A stretch of DNA of 9,046 bases from Acidobacteriaceae bacterium (GCA_019245255.1 JAFARV010000154.1:1-9046); one strand, 5' to 3'. Counted from the first letter of the stretch, positions 1 to 7,419 are shown. The notes: a model not told the origin generated them from the letters alone. A program made the numbers and translations.

Positions 1-2
1 AC

Positions 3-959
3 TAGATCCTTCACGCTGCGGAAGGATCCGCGGCGAATGGCTCGCTGGCTGATCAGTGCAAACCAGCGCTCGACCTGATTGAGCCAGGACGAGTAGGTGG
101 GAGTGTAGTGAATGTGGTATCGCGGGCGCTGCGCGAGCCAAGTGCGGACTCTGGCATGTTTGTGGGTGGCGTAATTGTCAACGATCAGATGGACTTCGAG
201 ATCCGGCGGGAGGTTCTGGTCAAGACTGCGCAGGAAGGACAGGAACTCCTGATGGCGATGGCGGGATTTGCATTTTGCGAAGACGGCGCCAGTGGCGACA
301 TCGAAAGCGGCGAACAAAGTGGTCGTGCCGTGTCGAACGTAATCGTGGGTCACCCCCTGGACGTACCCGAGTCCCAGCGGAAGCACCGGCTGGGTGCGAT
401 TCAGCGCCTGAATCTGGCTCTTTTCATCGACGCACAAGACCATCGCGTGATCTGGCGGATTTAGGTACAGCCCGACTACATCACGAACTTTTTCCAGGAA
501 GAACGGATCGGTCGAGAGCTTGAAAGTCCGCGCACGATGTGGCTGCACCGCGAAGGCTTGAAACAGCCGATGCACGGTGGACTTGGAAATCCCTCTCTCG
601 CCCGCTGCTGTCCTCACGCTCCAGTGGGTTCCGCCCTTTGGCTTGCTGCCAAGCGTCTTGTTCAGTAATGCCGCGACCTGCTCGTCTTCAATACTGCGGG
701 GCCGGCCCGAACGAATCTCGTCATACAGGCCCGCTACGCGGGATGCTATGAATCGTTGCCGCCACTTGCCTACGGTCGCATTTGTCCAACTGAGCCGCTG
801 CGCGATCTGGCTGTTGCTTTTGCCCTGAGCGGACCACAAAATCACTTTCGCCCGCGCCACCAGCGCGTTGGGAAGAGTGAGCGACAGCGTAAAGCTTCGT
901 AACTGATCCTGCTCTTATTCCGTAAGCTTCAGCTCGGCTTTGGGGCGTCCTGTACGCAT
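3..959 (-). pseudogene. IS630-family transposase, early nonsense codon, cut by window edge
   Basis: Translation from the ATG at 959 gives MRTGRPKAELKLTE and then an in-frame TAA at 915-917. The same frame is then open to the left edge of the window. It holds a helix-turn-helix region (SNSQIAQRLSWTNATVGKWR) and the DDE catalytic set of IS630/Tc1-like transposases: D in CVDEKSQIQ (codon 426-428), D in LIVDNYATHKH (177-179) and E in SWLNQVERWF (69-71), with 35 residues between the second D and the E. About 304 codons after the stop are visible; the C-terminus is outside the window. The family catalyses cut-and-paste transposition into TA. The early stop looks like a point mutation in a run that reads TEEE in relatives known to me. 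Translation could still restart at an in-frame GTG (858-860), which would keep the helix-turn-helix and catalytic domain, so inactivation is likely but not certain. The terminal inverted repeats could not be delimited. Confidence 0.88.
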
Positions 960-994
960 ATGAAAGCATAACCAGAACCCTCGTCTTTTGCAAT

Positions 995-1735
995 TCACCT
1001 GGCTGTAGTGTCCAGCGCCGACATTGTCTCTTTCCACACTCCCCGGAAAGTTCTGCCCGATTTGTGGAATACGGGGCTATGTCGTAACCAGACCCGCAGT
1101 AGCGCGGCAAACACAAAAGCCCGATGAGCAGCTTGAATCGAGCTCTGCGCCAGGCGCGTACGACTGGGGTGCATCAGCGGAATCGCGAAGGCGGTGAATT
1201 CTACATGCGCGTCCTGCTCTTCGGCGAGGCGTTTACAGATCTGCCGAATTACATCTGACTCCGTGGCATCGCCGAGCGCCCGATAGTAGCTTCGCGAAAC
1301 CACTTCTACTCCAGCAAGCACATGCAAGTACAGGGACGGCATGCGCAGCTTGCCGATCATACGAAGAACAAAATCGACCCACGAACCGCGTGAATGGGGC
1401 ATTCCAAGCTGATCAAGCAGGCGGTTGACAAGCCAACCCTGGCGGCACTCGTCTCGCAAAAACAACCGGAAGGCCCAGATAAACCCGCGGTCGCCGTTGC
1501 GCGCTGCGATTTCACGCGCCCAGTCAACCACCCATTCCCCCGAGCCGTTTTCGTTTCTTGCAAACTCCTGAAGGGATCTTGCGGCAGCGGAGCGCTCTGC
1601 GTATGGCAAGCGCTTGGCGGCGCCCCAACTCACCTCCGGCCGGCAGGCGCGTTGGTAGAATCGCTCAATCCAGTCGTAAGAATTGAGAACTGTGCTCGGT
1701 GCCAGCGGCATCAAGGAACATTCTGGCATGTGCAC
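995..1735 (-). CDS. Ferritin-like (diiron-type four-helix bundle) hypothetical protein with altered ligands
   Basis: The 246-residue protein has no signal peptide or clear membrane span. The layout matches a ferritin-like family of unknown function. A helix carries E62 (ARNENGSGE). A helix FLRDECRQGWLVNRLLDQLG (92-111) sits where relatives typically have an E-E-x-R-H run. The segment GVEVVSRSYYRALGDATESD (142-161) contains E144. The segment AEEQDAHVEF (171-180) sits where relatives typically read D-E-x-x-H. The metal ligands expected from the family are E, ExxH, E, ExxH. Here the first ExxH reads E96-C-R-Q99 and the second reads Q174-D-A-H177, so two of six ligand positions are glutamine. The start is uncertain: GTG at 1735 or ATG at 1729, and neither has a good Shine-Dalgarno sequence. 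It lies 116 nt downstream of pepA on the same strand and may be co-transcribed. An IS630 copy begins just after its stop. The family assignment rests on pattern memory alone. Confidence 0.6.
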   Translation of the reverse strand: MHMPECSLMPLAPSTVLNSYDWIERFYQRACRPEVSWGAAKRLPYAERSAAARSLQEFARNENGSGEWVVDWAREIAARNGDRGFIWAFRLFLRDECRQGWLVNRLLDQLGMPHSRGSWVDFVLRMIGKLRMPSLYLHVLAGVEVVSRSYYRALGDATESDVIRQICKRLAEEQDAHVEFTAFAIPLMHPSRTRLAQSSIQAAHRAFVFAALLRVWLRHSPVFHKSGRTFRGVWKETMSALDTTAR

Positions 1736-1851
1736 TTTGCACTGTAAAGCGAATTCCTGCCGCGATTCTTACCAGATTTTTCCAATACGAAGTTCGCCTC
1801 ATGTGGTGGGTCCGCGCTGCGCTGCATCGCCCCGTCTGCAAGGGAGATTCG

Positions 1852-3387
1852 TTACGCGCGCTGCCAGTCCATCGCGAGCCGTACGAAAGACCGGACCGCA
1901 ACTCCTGTCGGGCCCTTAGATGCCCAAGGTTTCACCTCGTCCAGCCAGGCGGTCGATGCAATGTCCAGGTGCACCCACGGCTTCGGATCTGCAAATTCTT
2001 TAAGGAACCACGCTGCCGTTATGGAGCCCGCCGGTCGGCCTCCTACATTCGCCAGGTCCGCAAATATCGACTTCAACTGCTCTTTGTATTCCTCGTCCAT
2101 CGGAAGCTGCCAGGCTTTTTCTCCGGCAGCTGTAGCCGCCGCCAGAAACCGGTTGAGGAATTCCGCGTTATTCGTGAAAACGCCCATGTTGTGATGGCCG
2201 AGTGCGATTCCGATTGCGCCCGTCAGAGTCGCTGCGTCAACCAGATGGCTCGCGCCATTCCGGTTCGCGTAGGTGATTGCGTCCGCCAGAATGAGGCGCC
2301 CTTCGGCATCGGTATTTACGACCTCAATTGTCTTGCCGGATAAAGAGTTAACGATATCGCTCGGCCGCTGCGCGTTCCCGTTCAGCATGTTTTCGACCGT
2401 CGGAATATAGCCTGTGACAGCGATCGGTGGCTTGAGTTGCGAAATGGCCCTCATTGCCCCGACGACGGCAGCTGCTCCGGCCATATCGTATTTCATCTTC
2501 TCCATGCCGTCTGCCGGCTTGATGGAGATGCCGCCCGTATCGAACGTGACGCCCTTTCCGATCAGCGCCAGATGATTATCCGTGGATGCCACTGAAGGCT
2601 GATATTTCAAAATGATGAGAAACGGCGGATTGCTGCTGCCCTGAGCGACCCCGAGAAGAGCTCCCATCCCCAGTTCGCTCATCCTTTCGCGATCGAGGAC
2701 CTCGCACTCAAGACCAGAACCTGCTGCCATCTCCCGCGTCGCCTCGGCCAGGAGCGCGGGCGTAAGCCTGTTGGGAGGCTCGTTAACCAGATCGCGCGTC
2801 AGATTCTGGGCCTCGCCGGTGATCACGCCCTGCCGTAGCTCGGTCTCGAATGCCTTCGCGTCGCCGGCAGAAGCGATGAAGGTCATGGATTCGAGCTTTT
2901 TATCGTTCTTCTTGGGATCGGTCTTATATTTGTCGGCTTCCCAGGTACCGAGAATCGCCCCTTCGGCCAGAGCGCGCACAATCCCCGGCTGAGCCCAATC
3001 CGCAAGAACGATCGCAATGTTTCGCGCACCCTTCGAACGAAGCGCCCGCGCCAGCGCTCCCCCAATGCGGCGAGCTTCTATCTGCGACAGCTTCTCCCGT
3101 CTACCGCCGCCTATCACGGCCAGTCGCTTGGCGGCAATGCCAGACGGCCGATGGAGGATCGCCGTCTCGTACAGCTTGCCGGTAAACTCTCCGGAACTGC
3201 GCAGTTCTGCTAACCAGCCGGACTGCTCGGCGATCTTGGGATCGGCGACCGATGTTGCGGCCGCCGCAGTTGCTTCTGCGCCCAGGGTGCCCGCCGCGGC
3301 ATCCACTTCGGGATGCTCAAAACAGACGGCCGCTATCGCATCGCCGGCCCAGCTCTCGGCAGGAGCTGTAAGAAGTTGAAATTCCAT
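1852..3387 (-). CDS. pepA: Leucyl aminopeptidase (peptidase family M17)
   Basis: This is a 511-residue cytosolic dimetal aminopeptidase that removes N-terminal residues from peptides, in the usual length range of M17 enzymes (about 480-510). The N-terminal half (1 to about 180) is the variable macrodomain-like part. The C-terminal half carries the catalytic domain, with VNEPPNRLTP at 201-210, GKGVTFDTGGISIKP at 277-291, MKYDMAGAA at 298-306 and the family signature NTDAEGRL at 358-365. The expected ligands and catalytic residues are all present: K278, D283, D301, D360 and E362 for the metals, with K290 and R364 catalytic. They are uniformly offset by 8 from the E. coli PepA numbering. The ATG at 3387 follows the smpB stop by 3 nt, with a weak GGGA upstream, so the two genes are probably one operon and translationally linked. 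E. coli PepA also binds DNA in Xer recombination and carAB control; nothing here shows whether this one does. Confidence 0.97.
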   Translation of the reverse strand: MEFQLLTAPAESWAGDAIAAVCFEHPEVDAAAGTLGAEATAAAATSVADPKIAEQSGWLAELRSSGEFTGKLYETAILHRPSGIAAKRLAVIGGGRREKLSQIEARRIGGALARALRSKGARNIAIVLADWAQPGIVRALAEGAILGTWEADKYKTDPKKNDKKLESMTFIASAGDAKAFETELRQGVITGEAQNLTRDLVNEPPNRLTPALLAEATREMAAGSGLECEVLDRERMSELGMGALLGVAQGSSNPPFLIILKYQPSVASTDNHLALIGKGVTFDTGGISIKPADGMEKMKYDMAGAAAVVGAMRAISQLKPPIAVTGYIPTVENMLNGNAQRPSDIVNSLSGKTIEVVNTDAEGRLILADAITYANRNGASHLVDAATLTGAIGIALGHHNMGVFTNNAEFLNRFLAAATAAGEKAWQLPMDEEYKEQLKSIFADLANVGGRPAGSITAAWFLKEFADPKPWVHLDIASTAWLDEVKPWASKGPTGVAVRSFVRLAMDWQRA

Positions 3388-3390
3388 GAT

Positions 3391-3858
3391 TTATTCCCGC
3401 GCGCGGCGTGCCATGGCGGCCTTCGCCTCGGCCTGCATCTCCTTTGCTTTGGCGGCTTCGCGCTTGTCGTGAAACTTCTTTCCTCTCGCGACCGCGATCT
3501 CGATTTTGATCTTTCCGTTCTTCAGGTACAGACGGGTCGGCACGAGCGTCAGCCCTTTTTCGCGCGTCTCCACCTGCAGTTTGTCGATCTCCGACCGGTG
3601 TAACAGCAGTTTCCGTTTGCGTACCGGCGCATGGTTCATGATATTCCCGTGCGAATACTCGCTAATGTGAGCATTCAGCAGCCACGCCTCGTTCCCCTCA
3701 ACCTCCGCGTAGCTCTCTTTGAGCTGGATTTTTCCGCTTTTGGCGGATTTCACCTCTGTACCGGTCAGAACAAGCCCGGCCTCGTATCGGTCGAGCAGGT
3801 GAAAGTTGTGTCCCGCCGAGCGGTTATCGCTTAAAATCTTGAAGTCGTTGTCGGGCAC
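3391..3858 (-). CDS. smpB: SsrA-binding protein SmpB
   Basis: The 155-residue small basic protein binds the tRNA-like domain of tmRNA and brings it to stalled ribosomes for trans-translation. Family hallmarks are visible: NRSAGHNFHLLDRYEAGLVL (12-31) followed by TGTEVKSAKSGKIQLKESYA (32-51), the LLNAHISEYSHGN segment, LVPTRLYLKNGKIKIEIAVA, and the Lys/Arg-rich C-terminal tail beginning RGKKFHDKRE, which is the part that enters the ribosomal mRNA channel. The length is typical (about 150-160). The start is a GTG at 3856-3858; no upstream ATG fits and the Shine-Dalgarno sequence is weak. The ssrA gene itself is not in this window. It precedes pepA by 3 nt on the same strand, and the upstream region is shared divergently with the secretin gene. 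Confidence 0.97.
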   Translation of the reverse strand: MPDNDFKILSDNRSAGHNFHLLDRYEAGLVLTGTEVKSAKSGKIQLKESYAEVEGNEAWLLNAHISEYSHGNIMNHAPVRKRKLLLHRSEIDKLQVETREKGLTLVPTRLYLKNGKIKIEIAVARGKKFHDKREAAKAKEMQAEAKAAMARRARE

Positions 3859-4060
3859 GGTACTGTAGCGGCTACTCTTAGCGTACGCTGGATATATCCT
3901 GCACGCCGGGTAGTCCGGCAGCGTCTTCCTTTCGAACGGAGAGGAATATACCCCTCAAGGGACGGTGTTCCTTGCGGGTTACAAGCAGGTCTGGGCTCAA
4001 ATGCGCAGGCCTAGAGGGCCGTTTGCGACCATATTTTAAACATGGCTGGATACGTCTAAA
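3859..4060. other. Divergent intergenic region with a cluster of short palindromes
   Basis: These 202 nt separate smpB (minus) from the secretin gene (plus) and must hold both promoters. Several dyads lie in a row: GTAGCGGCTAC at 3865-3875, the perfect 10-bp palindrome AGCGTACGCT at 3880-3889, directly followed by the perfect 10-bp palindrome GGATATATCC at 3890-3899, then GCCGG/CCGGC around a 5-nt loop at 3905-3919. TTCGAA (3931-3936) and GAGG/CCTC (3941-3956) follow. AT-rich tracts that could serve as -10 elements are TATATT on the minus strand (about 3945-3950) and TATTTTAA near 4032-4039 on the plus strand, but neither has a convincing -35. I did not recognise a known ncRNA such as 6S. Confidence 0.45.
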
Positions 4061-6304
4061 GTGAAGATCTCGAAAGGTTTACAGATCGCCGGCGCAGTTT
4101 CGTTCGGCAGTGCGCTGATCCTCGTGCCTCTGAACGCGCATACCCGCAAAGGCGATCACCTTCTCAAACTCGGACAGCAAGCTGAGGCCGACAAAGACTA
4201 CGATCGCGCGGTCGACTACTTCGATCAGGCTGTCGCGACCGATCCAAAGGAGCCAGCCTACCTGATTGCCGACCGCCGGGCGCACGCCGCGGCGTCTGAG
4301 CGGCATATCCAGCTGGGAAGGCAATTGCTCCAGCAGCAGAAGCTGGATGAGGCCATGGTGGAATTCCAGAAAGCGGCCCTGGCTGACCCCTCGTCCCAGG
4401 TTGCCCTGCAGCAGATACGGGACACGGCGGGAATGCTGAAACAGCGCGCGGAGGCCCCGCCCGGCACCAGAATACTCACGCCGGCCGAGAGGGCACGCGA
4501 AGAAATAGAGAAGCGCATCAACTCGCTCGAGGGTCCTCCCGAGCTACGGCCCATTAACGCGGAGATCCGCAGCCTGAAGATGAACAATCAGCCCGCTCGG
4601 GTCCTTTACGAGAGCGTCGGCAAATTGGCCGGCATCAACGTACTCTTCGACCCGCAGGGCATTGAAACCGTCGCCGGCAAGAACTTCAACCTGGATCTGA
4701 ACAACGTCACGCTCGAGGAGGCGTTAAATTACATCGCGCTCGAGACCCACACGTTCTGGAAGCCAATCAGCCGGAACGCGATCTTCGTCACTCAGGAAAG
4801 CGAGCCCAAACGCAGCGAGTATCAAGACGAGGTAGTTCGGGTTTTCTACGTCCAGAACGCTACTTCGGCCACAGAGTTTACTGAAATCTTCAATGCGGTC
4901 CGAATTGCCTCCAAGGTGACCCAGGGCCTATATCAGGTTCCGAGTCAGAACGCCATCGTGGCAAGAGGACCTGTGGACGCGATCGCGCTGATCGAGAAGA
5001 TTATTCACGATCTGGACAAGCCGAAGCCGGAAATCATGCTGGACGTTCTGGTGATGGAGGTCAACAAGACCAAAATGTTGGCGCTCGGTGCCTCCATCCT
5101 GGGGCAGGGCGGTCTCACTGTGCCGCTCAATTTCACACCGCGACCTGGGATCACCGTCCCTACAACGACCACAAGCGGAACGACGGGCGCCACATCGACA
5201 ACGACAAGTACCACCGGAACCACTGCGACGGCGACCGGCACAACTGGAACGACCGGAAGCACAGGCCTGACCAGCGTCGGCACAACCGGCGCAACGGGCA
5301 CAAGCAACACCACAACAGGAACAACGGGTGCGAGCGTGCCGATCTCAAATCTGGGCCGGCTTTCCTCAGCAGACTTCTCGACCTCCTTGCCCGGCGCGCT
5401 GCTTAACGCCCTCTTGTCCGATTCGTCGGCTCGCGTCCTACAGCGGCCGCAAATCCGGGCGACGGACGGCGGAAAGGCTTCGCTGAAGATCGGCTCGAAG
5501 ATTCCGTACGTGTCGGGTTCGTTGAACTCAGCGGTCGCTACCCCGGGCTCAATCCCGTATGCAACCACTCAGTTCCAGCAGATCGATGTTGGCGTCAACA
5601 TCGACCTGGAACCGCATGTGAACGGCCCGAACGACGTGAGCATGCACATTAAAGTTGAGATCTCGAATACTGCAGGCGATAAGAACGTCGGCGGTATTTC
5701 GGAGCCAATCATTACACAGCGCATCAACGATGCCAATATCCGAATGAAAGAGGGCGAGGTCAGTATATTGGGCGGTCTGACGGACCTCGAAAATAGCCTC
5801 AGCGTTTCCGGAACGCCGGGCTTGGTTAACATTCCCGTGCTCGGTTATCTCTTCGGAAACAAGGTACGAAACAAGACCGACGATCAGATTCTGATCGCGC
5901 TGGTGCCTCACATCATTCGCTCCCCGGATCTGAGCGCCGCGACGGATGCCGGCGTTTATGCGGGCTCGGAGCGCATCGTACACGTAGAGCGCAAGCCGGA
6001 CGGGCAGCAAACGTCCGGAATGGCGCCAACGGACGGCGGACCTGCGCCTCCGGGTTATCAGCCGGGCTCAACCGCTCCGGTCGCACCCGCACCGGCCCCA
6101 GCTTCGCCTCAGCAGAATCCGGTGCCGGCAAATCCTTACGGAACACCGGGTCAGCCGCCGCAACAACAGAGCGTTCCGCCTGCACCTTCGACGACGAGTC
6201 CTCCCTCGCAGGCCATTCCCCGTTCTGGAACAGAACAGCAAACGCATCCGCGGCGTGTGCCCGGAGGGCCGCCGGGTGGGCCGCCGGCAAGTACACAACA
6301 ATAA
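4061..6304 (+). CDS. Outer-membrane secretin (GspD/PilQ-like) with N-terminal TPRs
   Basis: The 747-residue secretin subunit is expected to form the outer-membrane gate of a type II secretion or type IV pilus-like machine. In order: a signal peptide with hydrophobic core 8-24, cleaved near A26, with no lipobox; two TPR-like helix pairs (about 29-62 and 79-112); a charged linker; an N0/STN-like domain (about 172-244, LAGINVLFDPQG); one secretin N1 domain (about 255-318, ending VDAIALIEKIIHDLDKPKPE); a Thr/Gly/Ser insert (368-423); the secretin domain (about 440-622), with ARVLQRPQIRATDGGKASLK, MKEGEVSILGGLTD and the TPGLVNIPVLGYLFG signature (585-599); and a Pro/Gln-rich tail (645-747). Only one N1-type repeat is seen, where classical GspD has N1-N2-N3, so it resembles PilQ/MshL-type secretins more. 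The start is GTG at 4061; it fits the signal peptide, but the Shine-Dalgarno sequence is weak (GGCTGGA about 10 nt upstream). Two pseudopilin genes follow immediately. Confidence 0.93.
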   Translation: MKISKGLQIAGAVSFGSALILVPLNAHTRKGDHLLKLGQQAEADKDYDRAVDYFDQAVATDPKEPAYLIADRRAHAAASERHIQLGRQLLQQQKLDEAMVEFQKAALADPSSQVALQQIRDTAGMLKQRAEAPPGTRILTPAERAREEIEKRINSLEGPPELRPINAEIRSLKMNNQPARVLYESVGKLAGINVLFDPQGIETVAGKNFNLDLNNVTLEEALNYIALETHTFWKPISRNAIFVTQESEPKRSEYQDEVVRVFYVQNATSATEFTEIFNAVRIASKVTQGLYQVPSQNAIVARGPVDAIALIEKIIHDLDKPKPEIMLDVLVMEVNKTKMLALGASILGQGGLTVPLNFTPRPGITVPTTTTSGTTGATSTTTSTTGTTATATGTTGTTGSTGLTSVGTTGATGTSNTTTGTTGASVPISNLGRLSSADFSTSLPGALLNALLSDSSARVLQRPQIRATDGGKASLKIGSKIPYVSGSLNSAVATPGSIPYATTQFQQIDVGVNIDLEPHVNGPNDVSMHIKVEISNTAGDKNVGGISEPIITQRINDANIRMKEGEVSILGGLTDLENSLSVSGTPGLVNIPVLGYLFGNKVRNKTDDQILIALVPHIIRSPDLSAATDAGVYAGSERIVHVERKPDGQQTSGMAPTDGGPAPPGYQPGSTAPVAPAPAPASPQQNPVPANPYGTPGQPPQQQSVPPAPSTTSPPSQAIPRSGTEQQTHPRRVPGGPPGGPPASTQQ
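5162..5329 (+). repeat. Thr/Gly-rich low-complexity tract inside the secretin gene
   Basis: Fifty-six consecutive codons (secretin residues 368-423) encode almost only Thr, Gly, Ser and Ala, with many TTG, TTGTTG and TTGATG-like units. At DNA level the tract is a series of degenerate ACN/GGN triplets with mixed third positions, so it is not a clean tandem repeat. It lies between the end of the N1 region and the secretin beta domain. It is probably flexible and a candidate for slippage-driven length change. Confidence 0.85.
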
Positions 6305-6320
6305 AATGGAGTTAGCAGTA

Positions 6321-6833
6321 ATGTTACGTGGAAGGCATTCCCCCGGGCTCGAACGGCGGAAAAAAGCTCAAGCGGGGTTGACGCTGGTTGAGTTGATCGT
6401 TGCTTTCAGCATTTTGCTGATTCTCTCCAGCATGGCGGTTCCCCTCGCCCGCTACCAGGTACGGCGGGAGCGTGAGAAGGAGCTAAGATCTGCCCTTCAC
6501 GACATGCGGAGCGCGATCGACAAATATAAGGACTATTGCGATCAGGGCAAGATTCAGTCGTCCAGTCCTGATGCGTATTGTTATCCGCCGAGCCTCGACG
6601 TGCTTGTGGACGGCGTCAAGCTGAATAACACGTTGTCCGGGGCGGGGCAGACCGCGAAGATGCGCTTCCTGCGGCGCATTCCGAAGGACCCCCTGACCGG
6701 CACCAAAGACTGGGGCAAGCGAAGTATGCAGGATGAACCGGATTCCACGTCCTGGGGTGGGCAAAACGTCTTTGATGTGTTCACGACCAGCCTGGACAAG
6801 GCCAGCGACGGGACAGCGTATTCGGAATGGTGA
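6321..6833 (+). CDS. Type IV pilin-like pseudopilin (GspG-like), first copy
   Basis: This is a 170-residue prepilin. The leader of 19 residues ends in Gly, followed by the processing motif AG/LTLVEL, with the conserved Glu at mature position 5 and a hydrophobic N-terminal helix (IVAFSILLILSSMAVPLA). Mature residue 1 is Leu rather than Phe. A charged helix (RREREKELRSALHDMRSAID) and a globular C-domain follow, containing IPKDPLTGTKDW and ending FDVFTTSLDKASDGTAYSEW. Two Cys (in KDYCDQ and AYCYPP) could form a disulfide. A prepilin peptidase would cleave it, and the helix would pack in a pseudopilus core. An ATG at 6306 is also in frame, but GGAG at 6308-6311 sits 9 nt before the ATG at 6321, so that start is preferred. 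It follows the secretin stop by 16 nt and overlaps the next pseudopilin gene by 7 nt. Confidence 0.88.
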   Translation: MLRGRHSPGLERRKKAQAGLTLVELIVAFSILLILSSMAVPLARYQVRREREKELRSALHDMRSAIDKYKDYCDQGKIQSSSPDAYCYPPSLDVLVDGVKLNNTLSGAGQTAKMRFLRRIPKDPLTGTKDWGKRSMQDEPDSTSWGGQNVFDVFTTSLDKASDGTAYSEW

Positions 6834-7252
6834 AGGAAGTGAGAAGTAGAATTGATCGGGTTCGCGAGTGTTGCCGAGGCTTCACGCTCGTCGAGCTGAT
6901 GGTTGTGATGGCAATCATCTCCGTGTTGCTCGCGATTGCGGTACCCATCTATCAAAAATCGATTGTCCGGGCCAAAGAAAGTGTGTTGCGCAACAACCTA
7001 TTTACATTGCGGACAATGATCGACGAGTATACGGTCGACAAGCAGCAGGCGCCACAGACTCTGCAGGACCTGGTCTCGGAAGGTTATCTGCGGCAGATTC
7101 CCCAAGATCCGATGACGTCTTCCGATCAGACCTGGCGCATCACTATGGAAGACACTCCGATTGGGGGCAGCACCGCGCCGCCCGGGATCTTCGACGTGCA
7201 CAGCGGGTCGGACAAAACGTCACTCGAAGGCACGCCATACTCAGAGTGGTAG
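6827..7252 (+). CDS. Type IV pilin-like pseudopilin (GspG-like), second copy
   Basis: This is a 141-residue prepilin with an 18-residue leader ending CCRG, followed by a canonical G/FTLVELMVVMAIISVLLAIA processing site and N-terminal helix with Glu at mature position 5. The C-domain has the GspG-like order: a helix (LRNNLFTLRTMIDEYTVDKQ), LVSEGYLRQIPQDPMT, DQTWRI, then FDVHSGSDKTSLEGTPYSEW. It is a paralogue of the preceding protein, sharing the IP[KQ]DP[LM]T and FDV...YSEW landmarks. Its ATG lies in the overlap ATGGTGA (6827-6833) with the previous stop, which suggests translational coupling. The Shine-Dalgarno sequence is weak (CGGA just upstream). Such proteins form the shaft or tip of a type II secretion pseudopilus or related piliated machine. 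Confidence 0.92.
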   Translation: MVKEVRSRIDRVRECCRGFTLVELMVVMAIISVLLAIAVPIYQKSIVRAKESVLRNNLFTLRTMIDEYTVDKQQAPQTLQDLVSEGYLRQIPQDPMTSSDQTWRITMEDTPIGGSTAPPGIFDVHSGSDKTSLEGTPYSEW

Positions 7253-7259
7253 CGGACGC

Positions 7260-7308
7260 AGCTTATCGGTCTGGCTGATAAACTGAAGTTCGGCGGCGTC
7301 TGCCCGCC
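7260..7308 (+). other. Two small hairpins between the pseudopilin operon and the tRNA
   Basis: The first stem is AGCTTATC (7260-7267) with GATAAACT (7277-7284), 7 pairs and one mismatch. The second is GGCGG (7292-7296) with CCGCC (7304-7308) around a 7-nt loop. Neither is followed by a T run, so a classical intrinsic terminator is not supported. They might attenuate readthrough into the tRNA or mark processing of a joint transcript. Confidence 0.25.
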
Positions 7309-7314
7309 ACGTGT

Positions 7315-7388
7315 TCCCCGATCGTCTAACGGTAGGACAGCGGCCTTTGGAGCCGTTAATCGTGGTTCGAATCCATGTCGGGGAGCCA
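7315..7388 (+). tRNA. tRNA-Gln (anticodon UUG), CCA encoded
   Basis: The acceptor stem TCCCCGA (7315-7321) pairs perfectly with TCGGGGA (7378-7384), followed by discriminator G and an encoded CCA (7386-7388). The D arm contains CTAACGGTAGGAC. The anticodon stem GCGGC/GCCGT holds the loop CTTTGGA, with anticodon TTG at 7347-7349. The T arm carries GGTTCGAATCC. The length of 74 nt with CCA is normal. It reads Gln CAA (and CAG by wobble) codons. The DNA right after the CCA is AT-rich, and the region beyond looks accessory, so the tRNA 3' end is a plausible integration site. Confidence 0.97.
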
Positions 7389-7419
7389 CATTATTTTTCA
7401 ATAACTTACGTCGTTTTTC

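Noticed and set aside
721..1116. 131-codon minus-strand frame overlapping the transposase start and the ferritin-like 3' end
   Set aside because: It runs in the wrong frame through the transposase helix-turn-helix region and spans the IS boundary. No domain is recognisable.
1699..2343. 214-codon plus-strand frame opposite pepA
   Set aside because: It is antisense to the well-conserved catalytic half of pepA, is Arg/Cys-rich and has no family.
4042..4059. Five-codon leader frame (MAGYV) ending 1 nt before the secretin GTG
   Set aside because: It could hint at translational coupling, but it has no Shine-Dalgarno sequence and such tiny frames are common by chance.
5005..5568. Long minus-strand open frame rich in Val and Pro, opposite the secretin
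   Set aside because: It is the antisense shadow of the Thr/Gly-rich triplets. There is no ribosome binding site or family, and the sense frame has a complete secretin.
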